This document shows, piece after piece, positions 9,066 to 18,274 of a stretch of 45,815 bases of DNA. The notes beneath the pieces were generated by a model. That model was not told the DNA's origin, ran no database searches, and saw nothing but the letters and a program-made list of their open reading frames with translations. The stretch lies in contig JADCHE010000131.1 of the NCBI GenBank assembly GCA_020248665.1, positions 1-45,815 on the forward strand. Reading direction: 5' to 3'. Numbering within the stretch: the stretch's first letter is position 1; each line of letters begins with the position of its first letter. The position numbers were made by a program, and so were the translations under genes. The stretch is from Burkholderiales bacterium (GTDB lineage Bacteria > Pseudomonadota > Gammaproteobacteria > Burkholderiales > Burkholderiaceae_E).

Positions 9066-9911
9066 TTATCGCAGCAGTTGCACCAGCAGCAGGCAGCCGG
9101 GCATCGTCGGGATCAGGGCGTCGATCCGGTCGAGCACCCCACCGTGCCCGGGCAGCAGCGTGCCGCTGTCCTTGACGCCGGCAAGGCGCTTGAGCATCGA
9201 CTCGTAGAGGTCGCCGACCACGCTGAGCCCGGCGACCCCGGCGAGCACCGCCAGCGCGACCGGCCAGCCGGCCCGGGCCGCGAGCCAGCTCGAGAAGACC
9301 GTCGCCCCGCCCTCCGCGGCGGTGCCCGGCCAGGCGAGCGCCACCCCGACCGCGACCGCGAGGACGGCAGCGACGCCGCCCGCGACGCCTTCCCAGGTCT
9401 TGCCGGGGCTCACCCGCGGCGCGAGCTTGTGCCGCCCGAACGTCCGGCCGGCGAAGTACGCGCCGATGTCGGCGAGCCAGACGATCGCCATCGCCGACAC
9501 CAGCATCGAGGCACCGATCAGCCGAAGCTCGTAGAGCGCGATCCAGCAGGCGGGCAGCACCAGTGCCGCGACGCCCCAGGCCGGGCCGACCCGGTGCACC
9601 CGCGACAGCGATATCGGTGCGATCGACAGCCAGAATGCGAGGCTCGCGGCGGCCAGCACCGCGACGATCGCCGGCGGCGCGTCTCCGGCCACCCCGCTGC
9701 GCCACGCGACGTAGCCGACGCCCGCCACCGCGAGCGCGGCGCCCAGCGTCCGGCCGCCGGCCGGCGCACCGAGCAGCCGGCCCCACTCGGTAGCGGCGAT
9801 CGCGAGCATCGCCAGGGACACCAGCCCCCAGACCCAGGGCGGCGCGAGGAAGATCGCCGGGACGAGGATCGCCAGCAGGACGACGGCGGTGACGACGCGC
9901 TGGCCGAGCAC
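9066..9911 (-). CDS. cdsA: Phosphatidate cytidylyltransferase (CDP-diglyceride synthase)
   Basis: CdsA makes CDP-diacylglycerol from phosphatidic acid and CTP, the branch point for membrane phospholipids. The 281-residue protein is mostly hydrophobic, with about eight membrane segments. It carries the C-terminal CdsA signature from about residue 238 ([13 protein letters not shown], then [10 protein letters not shown]), with conserved Lys-Arg, Lys-Asp and His-Gly-Gly-Asp-Arg residues. The start is a GTG at 9911, 15 bases after uppS; it gives [17 protein letters not shown], a natural first membrane helix. The position between uppS and dxr is standard for proteobacteria. Confidence 0.95.
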   Translation of the reverse strand: MLGQRVVTAVVLLAILVPAIFLAPPWVWGLVSLAMLAIAATEWGRLLGAPAGGRTLGAALAVAGVGYVAWRSGVAGDAPPAIVAVLAAASLAFWLSIAPISLSRVHRVGPAWGVAALVLPACWIALYELRLIGASMLVSAMAIVWLADIGAYFAGRTFGRHKLAPRVSPGKTWEGVAGGVAAVLAVAVGVALAWPGTAAEGGATVFSSWLAARAGWPVALAVLAGVAGLSVVGDLYESMLKRLAGVKDSGTLLPGHGGVLDRIDALIPTMPGCLLLVQLLR

Positions 9912-9926
9912 GTGGCGCCCCGGGCC

Positions 9927-10706
9927 TCAGGGCCCCGGCAGCTCGGCCGGGGTGGCGACCTGCGCACTGGTGCGGCCGAAGCGGCGCTCGCGCGCCCGGT
10001 ACGACTCGAACGCGCGGTCGAGTTCGGCGGCACCGAAGTCGGGCCAGAACGCGTCTGTGAAGTAGAGCTCGGAGTAGGCGAGCTGCCAGAGCATGAAGTT
10101 GCTGATGCGCTGCTCGCCGCCGGTGCGGATGAACAGGTCTGGCTCCGGCGCGTGGCGCATCGCCAGGTGCGGCGCAAGGTCGGTCTCGTCGATCCGCGAC
10201 GGGTCGGCGGCGAGGTCCGGGCGGGCCTCGAGCATCGCCCGGGTCGCCTGCAGGATGTCCCAGCGACCGCCATAGTTCGCACAGACGGTCAGTGTCATCT
10301 TGGTGTTCTGCGCGGTGCGGTGCTCGGCGTTGCGGATCAGCGTCTGCAGCCGGGGCTCGAACGCCGACAGGTCGCCGACGATCTTCAGGCGGATACCGTT
10401 GGCCCGCAGCTGCGCGACCTCGCGCTCCAGCGCGACGATGAACAGCCGCATCAGCAGCGACACCTCGTCGGGCGGGCGGCGCCAGTTCTCGGAACTGAAG
10501 GCGAACAGGGTGAGGTACTCGACGCCCCGCAGCACGCAGGCCTCGACGATCGCGCGGACCGCCTCGACGCCCTTCGAGTGGCCGGCCACCCGCGGGAGCC
10601 GGCGTGTCGTCGCCCAGCGGCCGTTGCCGTCCATGATGATCGCGACGTGCCGGGGCACGTCGCCCGCGTCGGGGACCGTGAGGGTGGAGCTGGCGTGGTG
10701 GCTCAT
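9927..10706 (-). CDS. uppS: Undecaprenyl diphosphate synthase
   Basis: This cis-prenyltransferase adds eight isopentenyl units to farnesyl diphosphate to give C55 undecaprenyl diphosphate, the lipid carrier for peptidoglycan and O-antigen. The 259-residue protein shows all family motifs: [10 protein letters not shown] with catalytic Asp26, [14 protein letters not shown], and [17 protein letters not shown] followed by YSELYF near the C-terminus. The ATG at 10706 is followed by a short polar extension (about 17 residues) before the conserved start. It lies 40 bases after frr and 15 before cdsA, on the same transcript as both. Confidence 0.97.
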   Translation of the reverse strand: MSHHASSTLTVPDAGDVPRHVAIIMDGNGRWATTRRLPRVAGHSKGVEAVRAIVEACVLRGVEYLTLFAFSSENWRRPPDEVSLLMRLFIVALEREVAQLRANGIRLKIVGDLSAFEPRLQTLIRNAEHRTAQNTKMTLTVCANYGGRWDILQATRAMLEARPDLAADPSRIDETDLAPHLAMRHAPEPDLFIRTGGEQRISNFMLWQLAYSELYFTDAFWPDFGAAELDRAFESYRARERRFGRTSAQVATPAELPGP

Positions 10707-10746
10707 CGGGCGCGGTTTCCTGGCCCCGCGGGCGGGCCGACTTCCC

Positions 10747-11313
10747 TCAGACCGTCATGATCTCCTGCTCCTTGGCCTGGAGCAGCTTGTCGATCTCGAC
10801 GACGAACCGGTCGGTGAGCTTCTGGATGTCGTCCTGCGCGCGCCGCTCCTCGTCCTCGGAGATGCCCTTGGCCTTGAGCAGCTCCTTCAGGTGCGTGTTC
10901 GCGTCGCGGCGCGTGTTGCGGACCGCGACCTTCGCGTCCTCGCCTTCGCCCTTGACGACCTTGACGAGCTGCTTGCGGCGCTCCTCGGACAGCGGCGGCA
11001 TCGGCACGCGGATCAGCTCGCCGATCACCGTCGGGTTCAGGCCGAGGTCGGACTCGCGGATCGCCTTGTCGATCGCCTGGGCCATCTTCTTCTCCCAGGG
11101 CGAGACGCCGATCGTGCGCGCGTCGACCAGCGTCACGTTCGCGACCTGGCTGATCGGCACCATGCTGCCGTAATACTCGACCTGTACGTGGTCGAGCAGG
11201 CCGGCATGCGCTCGCCCGGTGCGGACCTTTGCGAGGTTCGCGCCGAGCGACTCGACCGACTTGCGCATCTTCTGCTCGGTGGAGCTGCGGATCTCGGGAA
11301 TCGTGGTGGCCAT
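10747..11313 (-). CDS. frr: Ribosome recycling factor
   Basis: RRF works with EF-G to split post-termination ribosomes. The 188-residue product matches the usual length (185). It has the N-terminal helix with [15 protein letters not shown], the [16 protein letters not shown] domain II region, and [13 protein letters not shown], and it ends in a charged three-helix-bundle tail. It is encoded 21 bases after pyrH and 40 bases before uppS, the widespread pyrH-frr-uppS order. The ATG at 11313 begins MATTIPEIR, a typical start. Confidence 0.97.
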   Translation of the reverse strand: MATTIPEIRSSTEQKMRKSVESLGANLAKVRTGRAHAGLLDHVQVEYYGSMVPISQVANVTLVDARTIGVSPWEKKMAQAIDKAIRESDLGLNPTVIGELIRVPMPPLSEERRKQLVKVVKGEGEDAKVAVRNTRRDANTHLKELLKAKGISEDEERRAQDDIQKLTDRFVVEIDKLLQAKEQEIMTV

Positions 11314-11334
11314 GGGGGGTCTCTCCGGAGCTCG

Positions 11335-12066
11335 TCAGACGTGCACCAGCGTGCCTTCGTCCTCGCCGAGCAGCACGCGGCGCAGCGCGCCTTCCTTGAA
11401 GATCGAGAACACCTTGATCGGCAGCTTCTGGTCGCGGCACAGCGCGAACGCGGTCGCGTCCATGACCTTCAGGTCCCGGCCGATCGCCTCGTCGAAGCTG
11501 ATCGTGCGGTAGCGCGTCGCGGTCTTGTCCTTCATCGGATCGGCACTGTACACCCCGTCCACCTTGGTGGCCTTGAGCACGACCTGCGCGCCGATCTCGG
11601 CGCCGCGCAGCGCCGCCGCGGTGTCGGTGGTGAAGAACGGGTTGCCGGTGCCGGCCGCGAAGATCACGACCTTGCCCTCCTCGAGGTACTGCAGCGCCTT
11701 CGGGCGGATGTAGGGCTCCACCACCTGGTCGATGCGCAGCGCCGACATCGTGCGCGCGGTGACGCCGGCGACGCGCATCGCGTCCTGCAGCGCAAGCGCG
11801 TTCATCACGGTCGCGAGCATGCCCATGTAGTCGGCGGTCGCACGATCCATGCCGGCGGACACACCCGCCATGCCGCGGAAGATGTTGCCGCCTCCGATCA
11901 CCACCGCGAGCTCGACGCCCATCGAGACGGCGCCGGCCACCTGCCTGACCATCCCCTCGATCGTCGCGGCGTTGATGCCGTAGGCGTCTTCGCCCATCAG
12001 GGCCTCGCCCGAGAGCTTCAGCAGGACACGGCGGTAGTGCGGGGCGGGCGCGGCGGTCTCGGTCAT
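11335..12066 (-). CDS. pyrH: UMP kinase
   Basis: PyrH phosphorylates UMP to UDP in pyrimidine nucleotide synthesis and is a hexamer of the amino-acid-kinase fold, regulated by GTP and UTP in known members. The 243-residue protein carries KLSGEALMG near the N-terminus, the glycine-rich [10 protein letters not shown], and [12 protein letters not shown] and [11 protein letters not shown] further on. The ATG at 12066 was chosen because an open upstream extension encodes only a low-complexity Arg/Pro stretch across the tsf-pyrH gap. The gene follows tsf by 124 bases, a gap that contains a hairpin, and precedes frr by 21. Confidence 0.97.
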   Translation of the reverse strand: MTETAAPAPHYRRVLLKLSGEALMGEDAYGINAATIEGMVRQVAGAVSMGVELAVVIGGGNIFRGMAGVSAGMDRATADYMGMLATVMNALALQDAMRVAGVTARTMSALRIDQVVEPYIRPKALQYLEEGKVVIFAAGTGNPFFTTDTAAALRGAEIGAQVVLKATKVDGVYSADPMKDKTATRYRTISFDEAIGRDLKVMDATAFALCRDQKLPIKVFSIFKEGALRRVLLGEDEGTLVHV

Positions 12067-12152
12067 CGGGCGGCGGGTCGGTGGTCGGTGAGCGGATCGG
12101 TCGGGGGCACCATCGTCGCGGCCGGGGGGCCGAGGCGGAGGCGACGCGAACA

Positions 12153-12175
12153 GGCCCGGCACGCGGCGCCGGGCC
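12153..12175 (-). terminator. Hairpin in the tsf-pyrH gap (possible attenuator)
   Basis: GGCCCGGC and GCCGGGCC form a perfect 8-base-pair stem (12153-12160 with 12168-12175) around a 7-base loop. It lies 15 bases downstream of the tsf stop. On the transcript strand it is followed by CTGTTCGCG rather than a T run, so it is a weak intrinsic terminator at best. It may partly uncouple rpsB-tsf expression from pyrH or mark an RNA processing site. Confidence 0.35.
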
Positions 12176-12190
12176 CGCCGGCACCGGGCG

Positions 12191-13081
12191 TCAGCGCGCC
12201 GCGGCGGCGGCCGCCTGCGCGGCGACCTCGGCCGCGAAGTCGGTCTGCTTCTTCTCGATACCCTCGCCGACGACGTACAGGGTGAACGCATGCACCTTCG
12301 CGCCCCGTGCCTTCAGCAGCTGCTCGACGGTCTGCTTGTCGTCCTTGACGAACGGTTGCCCGAGGAGGGTGACCTCCTTGAGGTACTTCTGCACCGTGCC
12401 CTCGACCATCTTGGCGACGATCTCGGCCGGCTTGCCCGACTCGGCCGCCTTCTGGGTCGCGATCGAGCGCTCCTTCTCGATCAGGTCGGCCGGCACGCCG
12501 GTGCGGTCGAGCGAGACCGGCTTGGAGGCGGCGATCTGCATCGCCAGGTCCTTCGCGAGCGCCTCGTCACCACCCTCGACGTCGACCAGCACGCCGATCT
12601 TCGAGCCGCCGTGCACGTAGCTCGCGACCTTGCCCTGTGCGGCGATCCGCACGAAGCGGCGGATGGTCATGTTCTCGCCGATCTTGCCGATCAGCGCGGT
12701 GCGCCGGGTCTCGACCGGTTGGCCGTCGAGCGTCAGCGCGGACAGCGCCGCGACGTCGGCCGGCGAGCCCTGGGCGACCAACGCCGCCAACGCCTTCGCG
12801 AACGCCTGGAAGTCGTCGTTCTTCGCGACGAAATCGGTCTCGCAGTTGATCTCGACCATCGCGGCGGTCTTGCCGTCGGCGGCGAGGTGCACGCCGACGA
12901 TGCCCTCGGCGGTCACGCGCGAGGCGGCCTTGCCGGCCTTGTTTCCGAGCTTGACCCGCAGGATCTCCTCGGCCTTCGCCAGGTCGCCGCCCGCCTCGGT
13001 CAGCGCCTTCTTGCACTCCATCATCGGCGCGTCGGTCTTCTCGCGCAGCTCCTTGACCATCCCGGCGGTGATCTCAGCCAT
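12191..13081 (-). CDS. tsf: Translation elongation factor Ts
   Basis: EF-Ts exchanges GDP for GTP on EF-Tu. The 296-residue protein has the N-terminal UBA-like domain ([19 protein letters not shown]) and the TDFV motif at residues 82-85, which contacts EF-Tu. The core domains follow and the sequence ends in an Ala-rich tail. Length is slightly above E. coli EF-Ts (283). The ATG at 13081 is preceded by AGGAGC at suitable distance. It follows rpsB by 73 bases, and that gap holds a perfect 9-base-pair hairpin. Co-transcription with rpsB is the known arrangement in bacteria. Confidence 0.97.
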   Translation of the reverse strand: MAEITAGMVKELREKTDAPMMECKKALTEAGGDLAKAEEILRVKLGNKAGKAASRVTAEGIVGVHLAADGKTAAMVEINCETDFVAKNDDFQAFAKALAALVAQGSPADVAALSALTLDGQPVETRRTALIGKIGENMTIRRFVRIAAQGKVASYVHGGSKIGVLVDVEGGDEALAKDLAMQIAASKPVSLDRTGVPADLIEKERSIATQKAAESGKPAEIVAKMVEGTVQKYLKEVTLLGQPFVKDDKQTVEQLLKARGAKVHAFTLYVVGEGIEKKQTDFAAEVAAQAAAAAAR

Positions 13082-13111
13082 ACCCGTGCTCCTGGTTCCG
13101 TTCGTTGCAGC

Positions 13112-13132
13112 CCGCCGGCCCCCGGCCGGCGG
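13112..13132 (-). promoter_or_regulatory. Perfect hairpin between rpsB and tsf
   Basis: CCGCCGGCC (13112-13120) and GGCCGGCGG (13124-13132) form a 9-base-pair perfect stem with a three-base loop. It lies about 22 bases after the rpsB stop and 30 bases before the tsf start. No T run follows, so full termination is unlikely; an mRNA stability or processing role between the two cistrons is more plausible. The function is inferred. Confidence 0.5.
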
Positions 13133-13154
13133 ACTCTCGTGCCGTGCGGAGGCC

Positions 13155-13895
13155 TCAGGCCTCTTCCGAGGCGAGCTCGACGAACTCGTCGCCGCCGCCC
13201 TTGGCCGCTTCCTGCAGCGACGCCGCGCGGCCCTCGAGGATCGCGTCGGCGGCGCCCGCCGCGTACAGCTGGATCGCCTTGCCCGAGTCGTCGTTGCCCG
13301 GGATCACGTAGTCGATGCCGTCGGGCGAGTGGTTGGTGTCGACGACGCCGACCACCGGCACGCCGAGCTTGACCGCCTCGGTGACCGCGATCTTGTGGTA
13401 ACCGACGTCGATGACGAACAGCGCGTCCGGCAGGCCGTTCATGTCCTTGATGCCGCCGATCGACTTGTTCAGCTTCTCAAGCTCGCGGCTGAACAGCAGC
13501 GCCTCCTTCTTCGACATCCGCTCGACGCCGCCCTCGGCGATCGTCGTCTCCATGTCGCGCAGGCGCTTGATCGAGGTCTTGACGGTCTTGAAGTTGGTCA
13601 GCATGCCGCCGAGCCAGCGCTCGTCGACGTAGGGCATGCCGGCCCGGCGGGCCTCGGCCGCGACGATCTCGCGGGCCTGGCGCTTGGTGCCGACGAACAT
13701 CACCGTGCCGCGGTTGGCCGCGAGCTGGCGCATGTACTTCATCGCCTCCTGGTACATGACCAGGGTCTTTTCCAGGTTGACGATGTGGATCTTGTTGCGA
13801 TGTCCGAAGATGTACGGAGCCATCTTGGGGTTCCAGAAGCGGGTCTGGTGACCGAAATGGACACCCGCCTCCAGCATCTGACGCATGGTCGTCAT
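13155..13895 (-). CDS. rpsB: 30S ribosomal protein S2
   Basis: S2 is a late-assembling protein of the small subunit. The 246-residue product begins [19 protein letters not shown], the family signature, followed by [12 protein letters not shown] and [21 protein letters not shown] and [20 protein letters not shown] lie further on, and the C-terminal tail is acidic. An upstream frame extends to 14057, but the ATG at 13895 is fixed by AAAGGAG five bases before it and by homology. It is the first gene of the long minus-strand operon. The leader to the divergent promoter is about 250 bases, long enough for S2 autoregulation known in E. coli, though I cannot identify that element here. Confidence 0.98.
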   Translation of the reverse strand: MTTMRQMLEAGVHFGHQTRFWNPKMAPYIFGHRNKIHIVNLEKTLVMYQEAMKYMRQLAANRGTVMFVGTKRQAREIVAAEARRAGMPYVDERWLGGMLTNFKTVKTSIKRLRDMETTIAEGGVERMSKKEALLFSRELEKLNKSIGGIKDMNGLPDALFVIDVGYHKIAVTEAVKLGVPVVGVVDTNHSPDGIDYVIPGNDDSGKAIQLYAAGAADAILEGRAASLQEAAKGGGDEFVELASEEA

Positions 13896-13900
13896 GAGTA

Positions 13901-13907
13901 CTCCTTT
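13901..13907 (-). promoter_or_regulatory. Ribosome-binding site of rpsB
   Basis: On the minus strand this reads AAAGGAG, five bases before the ATG at 13895. It is the strongest Shine-Dalgarno sequence in the left half of the window and sets the rpsB start against a longer open frame. Confidence 0.75.
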
Positions 13908-14126
13908 CAGGGTTGCGTTTCGCGGCCGCTGGGGCCCCCGAACGCGCACGCCTCGCACGCAAGGCGGTACGCGCACCCGAGGAGGCATCCCGGTCGATCG
14001 CCGGCCGGCCCGGAGGTTCCGGAGTCCGTCCTTGAATCGTCCCCACCGCACCGGCACACTGAGGCACCGACGCGGAGGCGTTGCCGCGGTGGGTTTGCCC
14101 GGACCCTGAGGCTCGACCGAGTCTCG

Positions 14127-14157
14127 TTGAGCGCAAGCGCCCGGGCAAGCCTATAAT
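14127..14157 (+). promoter_or_regulatory. Sigma-70-type promoter for map-glnD
   Basis: A consensus -10 TATAAT lies at 14152-14157, with TTGAGC at 14127-14132 as a possible -35. The spacer is 19 bases, slightly long. Transcription would start near 14165 and leave a leader of about 26 bases before the map ATG. AT-rich hexamers are rare in this GC-rich window, which supports the call. Confidence 0.6.
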
Positions 14158-14185
14158 CATAGCCCGAACAACGAGTTACCGACAA
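14156..14185 (-). promoter_or_regulatory. Sigma-70-type promoter for the rpsB operon, overlapping the map promoter
   Basis: On the minus strand TTGTCG (14185-14180) and TATGAT (14161-14156) are separated by 18 bases. The -10 overlaps the opposing map -10 by two bases, so the two -10 boxes sit back to back within CTATAATCATAG. RNA polymerase could hardly occupy both at once, so the two units may compete. The leader to rpsB would be about 250 bases. Confidence 0.5.
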
Positions 14186-14190
14186 GTTCG

Positions 14191-15000
14191 ATGTCGATCG
14201 TCATCAAGTCAGACGCCGAGATCGCGGCGATGAGGCTGGCCGGGCGCCTGGCGTCCGAGGTGCTGGACTTCATCGCACCGCACGTGAAGCCCGGCGTCAC
14301 GACGGGCCACCTCGACACGCTGTGCCACCAGTACATGGTGAGTGTCCAGAAGACGATCCCCGCCCCGCTGAACTACGCCCCGCCCGGCTACCGCCCGTTC
14401 CCCAAGTCCGTCTGCACGTCGGTCAACCACCAGGTCTGCCACGGGATCCCGGGCGACAAGGTGCTGAAGAACGGCGACGTGCTGAACATCGACGTGACGG
14501 TCATCAAGGACGGCTTCCACGGCGACACCAGCCGGATGTTCTTCGTCGGCGAACCCTCCATCGCAGCCCGGCGGCTGTGCCAGGTCACCCACGAGTGCAT
14601 GTGGCTGGGCATCGAACAGGTGCGCCCGGGCGCGACGCTCGGCGACATCGGGCACGTGATCCAGCGGCACGCCGAGGCCTCGGGCTACTCGATCGTGCGC
14701 GAGTTCTGCGGGCACGGCATCGGGCGGCGCTTCCACGAGGAACCGCAGGTGCTGCACTACGGCCGCCCCGGGGTCGGCGAGAAGCTCGTGCCGGGCATGA
14801 TCTTCACGATCGAGCCGATGGTGAACGCCGGCCGCCGCGAGGTCCGCGAACTCGCCGACGGCTGGACGATCGTCACCAAGGATCACAGCCTGTCGGCGCA
14901 GTGGGAGCACACCGTGCTGGTCACCGAGACCGGCTACGACGTGCTGACCACGTCGGCCGGCGCGCCCGCACGGCCCGCGCCGCTGCCGGCGGCCGCCTGA
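14191..15000 (+). CDS. map: Type I methionine aminopeptidase
   Basis: Map removes the initiator methionine from nascent proteins. The 269-residue protein has the pita-bread fold with the five metal ligands Asp101 (NIDVT), Asp112 (GDTS), His175 (CGHGIG), Glu208 (TIEPM) and Glu239 (QWEHT). This is the E. coli spacing with a constant offset of four. The C-terminus has a short Ala/Pro-rich tail. The ATG at 14191 gives MSIVIKSDAEIAAMR, a standard start. The gene is divergent from rpsB, as in many proteobacteria, and is followed by glnD after 41 bases. No strong ribosome-binding site is visible. Confidence 0.97.
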   Translation: MSIVIKSDAEIAAMRLAGRLASEVLDFIAPHVKPGVTTGHLDTLCHQYMVSVQKTIPAPLNYAPPGYRPFPKSVCTSVNHQVCHGIPGDKVLKNGDVLNIDVTVIKDGFHGDTSRMFFVGEPSIAARRLCQVTHECMWLGIEQVRPGATLGDIGHVIQRHAEASGYSIVREFCGHGIGRRFHEEPQVLHYGRPGVGEKLVPGMIFTIEPMVNAGRREVRELADGWTIVTKDHSLSAQWEHTVLVTETGYDVLTTSAGAPARPAPLPAAA

Positions 15001-15041
15001 GACGCGTCCCGCCGCGCGCGACCGCGTCCGCCCCCGGCCCG

Positions 15042-17705
15042 ATGCAGGATCCCACCGCCGCACCGCTGCAGATCGCGCCGACCGAGGCCCCTGACGCGGC
15101 GCGCGCGCGCTCGCGCACCGGCCGGCGGGCGCCGCACGCCACCCCGGTCGACGTCGCGGCACTGCGCACGGCGCTGCGTGCCCGGCGAACCGAGGCGATC
15201 GACGCGTTCAAGGCTCGCGGCGACGTGCGCCGGCTGCTGCGCGCGATCGTCCGCGAGACCGACCGCGTGCTGCTCGAACTGTGGCGCGACGCCGGCCTCG
15301 CTCCCGAGTGCGCGCTCGTCGCGGTCGGCGGCTACGGGCGCGGCGAGCTGCTGCCGCATTCCGACGTCGACCTGCTGCTGATGGTGCCCGCGGGCGACGA
15401 CGCCGCGCGCGCCGCGTGCGTCGAGCGCTTCATCGGCGCCTGCTGGGACGTCGGGCTGGAGATCGGCCACAGCGTGCGCACCGTCGAGCAGTGCCTCGCC
15501 GAGTCGGCGGCCGACATCACCGTGCGCACCAGCCTGCTCGAGCGCCGCTTCATGGCGGGCAGCCGGACGCTGTGGCAGCACCTCGGCGACGGCCTGGACG
15601 CGGCGATCGACGGCCGCTCGTTCTTCCACGCGAAGCTCTTCGAGCTGCGCCAGCGGCACGTGAAGTTCCAGGATACGCCCTACAGCCTCGAGCCGAACGT
15701 CAAGGAGAGTCCGGGCGGGCTGCGCGACCTGCAGTCCATCCTCTGGATCGCGCGGGCGGCGGGGCTCGGCGCCGGCTGGGGCGAGCTCGCGGCGCGCGGC
15801 ATCGTCACGCGCGACGAGGCGTCGCTGCTTGCCGGCTACGAGCGCAAGCTCAAGGTCACGCGGGCGTGGCTGCACATCGTCGCCGGACGGCGGGAGGACC
15901 GGCTGGTGTTCGACCTGCAGGCGCAGGTCGCGCGCGCGAAGGGCTTCTGCGCCGAAGACGCGCGGCTTGCCAGCGAGCAGCTGATGCAGCGCTACTACTG
16001 GACGGCGAAGTCGGTCACGCAGCTGTCGACGATGCTGATCCAGAACCTCGAGGCCGAGCTCTTCCCGGAGAACGCCGGCGTCCCCGAGCCGATCGATGCC
16101 GAGTTCCGCAACGTGCGCGGGCGGCTCGACGCGGTCGACGAGGGCCTCTTCGAGCGCGACCCGGGCGCGATCCTGCGTGCGTTCCGCACCATGCAGCGCC
16201 ACCCCGAGCTCGACGGGATCGCCGCGCCGACGCTGCGGGCGATCTGGCGCGCCCGAACGCGGATCGACGCCGCCTTCCGCCGCGACCCGGCGAACCGGGC
16301 CGAGTTCCTCGCGATCCTGCAGGCGCCGCGGGGCGTGACCCACGAGCTGCGGCGGATGAACCAATGGTCGGTGCTCGGCCGCTACCTGCCCGCTTTCCGG
16401 CGCATCGTCGGGCGGATGCAGCACGACCTGTTCCACGTCTACACCGTCGACCAGCACATCCTGATGGTCGTGCGCAACCTGCGGCGCTTCGCGATGGCCG
16501 AGCACGCGCACGAGTACCCGTTCTGCAGCCAGCTGATGTCGGAGTTCGACAAGCCCTGGCTGCTGGTGATCGCCGCGCTCTTCCACGACATCGCCAAGGG
16601 CCGGGGTGGCGACCACTCGACGCTCGGGCTCGTCGACGCGCGCCGCTTCTGCCGCGCGCACGGGCTGGAACGCACCGACCGCGAGCTGGTCGAGTTCCTG
16701 GTCGAGCACCACCTGACGATGTCCTCGGTCGCGCAGAAGCAGGACCTGAGCGACCCTGAGACGATCTCCCGCTTCGCCGCGCTGGTCGGCGACGCGCGGC
16801 GGCTGACCGCGCTCTACCTGCTCACCGTCGCCGACATCCGCGGCACCAGTCCGAAGGTCTGGAACGCCTGGAAGGGCAAGCTGCTCGAGGACCTGTACCG
16901 CGGCGCCAAGCGCGTGCTGGGCGGCGAGGCGGCGAGCACCGACGCGCGCTTCGACGCGCGCCGCGCCGAGGCGGTGCGGCTGCTGAACCTGCACGGTCTC
17001 GCGCCCGACGTCTACGCGCCCTTCTGGTCGCAGCTCGACATCGGCTACTTCCTGCGCAACGACGCGCAGGACATCGCCTGGCAGACCCGCGTGCTGTTCC
17101 GGTTCCCGGACACCGAGCAGCCGATCGTGCGCACCCGGCTCGCGCCGATCGGCGAAGGCTTCCAGGTGGTGGTCTACCTGCCCGACCAGCCCGACCTGTT
17201 CGCGCGGATCTGCGGCTACTTCGACAGCAAGAACCTGTCGGTGCTCGATGCGCGGATCCACACCACGCGCAACGGCCGGGCGCTCGACAGCTTCCTCGTC
17301 GTCGACCCGAACCATTCCCAGCAGTATCGGGACATCCTGACGCTGGTCGAGGTCGAGCTCGCCGAGCGGCTCGCCCGCCGGCATCCGCTGGACGCGCCGG
17401 TGCGCGGCCGCCCGTCGCGGCGCTCGCGCTACTTCCCGATCGCGCCGCAGGTCGACCTGCGGCCGGACGAGCGCGGCAACCGCTACTTGCTGTCCGTGGT
17501 CGCGAACGACCGCACCGGGCTGCTCTACGGCATCGCGCGCACGCTCGCGAAGCACGGCATCAACCTGCAGGCCGCGCGGATCATGACGCTCGGCGAACGG
17601 GTGGAGGACGTGTTCCTGATCGACGGGCCTGCGCTCGCCAACGCGCGCCAGCAGATCCAGCTGGAGAACGAGGTGCTGGAGGCGGTGGGAGCGCAGGGGG
17701 GGTAG
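15042..17705 (+). CDS. glnD: Bifunctional PII uridylyltransferase/uridylyl-removing enzyme
   Basis: GlnD senses glutamine and uridylylates or de-uridylylates PII proteins, controlling nitrogen assimilation. The 887-residue product matches E. coli (890). It contains a nucleotidyltransferase motif GGYGRGELLPHSDVDLL near residue 97 and an HD domain whose HVYTVDQH (about 465) and FHDIAKGRGGDHS (about 515) supply the metal site for UMP removal. Two C-terminal ACT domains start near residues 705 and 812 (VVYLPDQPDLFARICGYF and VVANDRTGLLYGIARTLAKH). I chose the ATG at 15042, the first start after map with no overlap. The first 50 residues are low-complexity. It ends in TAG and converges on def. Confidence 0.97.
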   Translation: MQDPTAAPLQIAPTEAPDAARARSRTGRRAPHATPVDVAALRTALRARRTEAIDAFKARGDVRRLLRAIVRETDRVLLELWRDAGLAPECALVAVGGYGRGELLPHSDVDLLLMVPAGDDAARAACVERFIGACWDVGLEIGHSVRTVEQCLAESAADITVRTSLLERRFMAGSRTLWQHLGDGLDAAIDGRSFFHAKLFELRQRHVKFQDTPYSLEPNVKESPGGLRDLQSILWIARAAGLGAGWGELAARGIVTRDEASLLAGYERKLKVTRAWLHIVAGRREDRLVFDLQAQVARAKGFCAEDARLASEQLMQRYYWTAKSVTQLSTMLIQNLEAELFPENAGVPEPIDAEFRNVRGRLDAVDEGLFERDPGAILRAFRTMQRHPELDGIAAPTLRAIWRARTRIDAAFRRDPANRAEFLAILQAPRGVTHELRRMNQWSVLGRYLPAFRRIVGRMQHDLFHVYTVDQHILMVVRNLRRFAMAEHAHEYPFCSQLMSEFDKPWLLVIAALFHDIAKGRGGDHSTLGLVDARRFCRAHGLERTDRELVEFLVEHHLTMSSVAQKQDLSDPETISRFAALVGDARRLTALYLLTVADIRGTSPKVWNAWKGKLLEDLYRGAKRVLGGEAASTDARFDARRAEAVRLLNLHGLAPDVYAPFWSQLDIGYFLRNDAQDIAWQTRVLFRFPDTEQPIVRTRLAPIGEGFQVVVYLPDQPDLFARICGYFDSKNLSVLDARIHTTRNGRALDSFLVVDPNHSQQYRDILTLVEVELAERLARRHPLDAPVRGRPSRRSRYFPIAPQVDLRPDERGNRYLLSVVANDRTGLLYGIARTLAKHGINLQAARIMTLGERVEDVFLIDGPALANARQQIQLENEVLEAVGAQGG

Positions 17706-17743
17706 GCGTTCGGGCCTCGGGAGCGCGTCTCGCCGGGCTCGCG

Positions 17744-18274
17744 TCAGTCGTCCGGGATCGTCTCGCCCGGGAACAGCGCCTCGATGAACCCGAAGCGCGT
17801 CAGGTCGCGGATCCGGCGCGGATAGAGGATCCCGTCGAGGTGGTCGCACTCGTGCTGAACCACGCGCGCGTGAAAGCCTCCCGCCTCACGCTGGATCGGC
17901 GCGCCGTGCGCGTCGAAGCCGCGGTAGCGGATGCGGGCGATGCGCGGCACCCAGCCGCGCATGCCGGGCACCGACAGGCAGCCCTCCCAGCCCTCCTCCT
18001 GCTCGGCACCGAGCGCCTCGATCACCGGATTCACCAGCACCGTCGGCGGTACCGGCTCGGCGTCCGGATAGCGCGGGTTCGACTCGAAGCCGAAGATGAC
18101 GACGCGCAGGTCGACGCCGATCTGCGGCGCGGCGATGCCGGCGCCGTTGCGCGCGGCCATCGTGTCGAACAGGTCGGCGACCAGCGCGTGCAACTCGGGC
18201 GTGTCGAGCCGCTCGACCGGCTTCGCGACCCGCAGCAGCCGCGGATCGCCCATCCTCAGCACCTCGCGGATCAT
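17744..18274 (-). CDS. def: Peptide deformylase
   Basis: Def removes the formyl group from nascent proteins. The 176-residue protein has all three motifs: GAGIAAPQ (44-51), EGCLS with Cys99, and QHECDHLDG with metal ligands His141 and His145 and catalytic Glu142. It is not next to fmt, the usual neighbour of the main def gene, so this may be a second paralogue (inference; Burkholderia carries two). Its ATG overlaps the stop of the phosphorylase gene as ATGA. It converges with glnD across a 38-base gap with no clear terminator. Confidence 0.95.
   Translation of the reverse strand: MIREVLRMGDPRLLRVAKPVERLDTPELHALVADLFDTMAARNGAGIAAPQIGVDLRVVIFGFESNPRYPDAEPVPPTVLVNPVIEALGAEQEEGWEGCLSVPGMRGWVPRIARIRYRGFDAHGAPIQREAGGFHARVVQHECDHLDGILYPRRIRDLTRFGFIEALFPGETIPDD

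Noticed and set aside
9009-10760. A plus-strand open frame opposite cdsA and uppS
   Set aside because: Antisense to two genes with full signature motifs; no ribosome-binding site or recognised protein.
13896-14190. A small gene between rpsB and map
   Set aside because: Open frames exist on both strands but have no ribosome-binding site or recognisable sequence; the region is better explained as promoters plus leader.
17706-17743. Terminator between glnD and def
   Set aside because: The 38-base convergent gap has no stable stem with a T run.
14934-17849. A minus-strand open frame of about 971 codons opposite glnD
   Set aside because: It is antisense to an intact GlnD with all domains; its composition is rich in Arg, Asp, Val and Glu with no family match.
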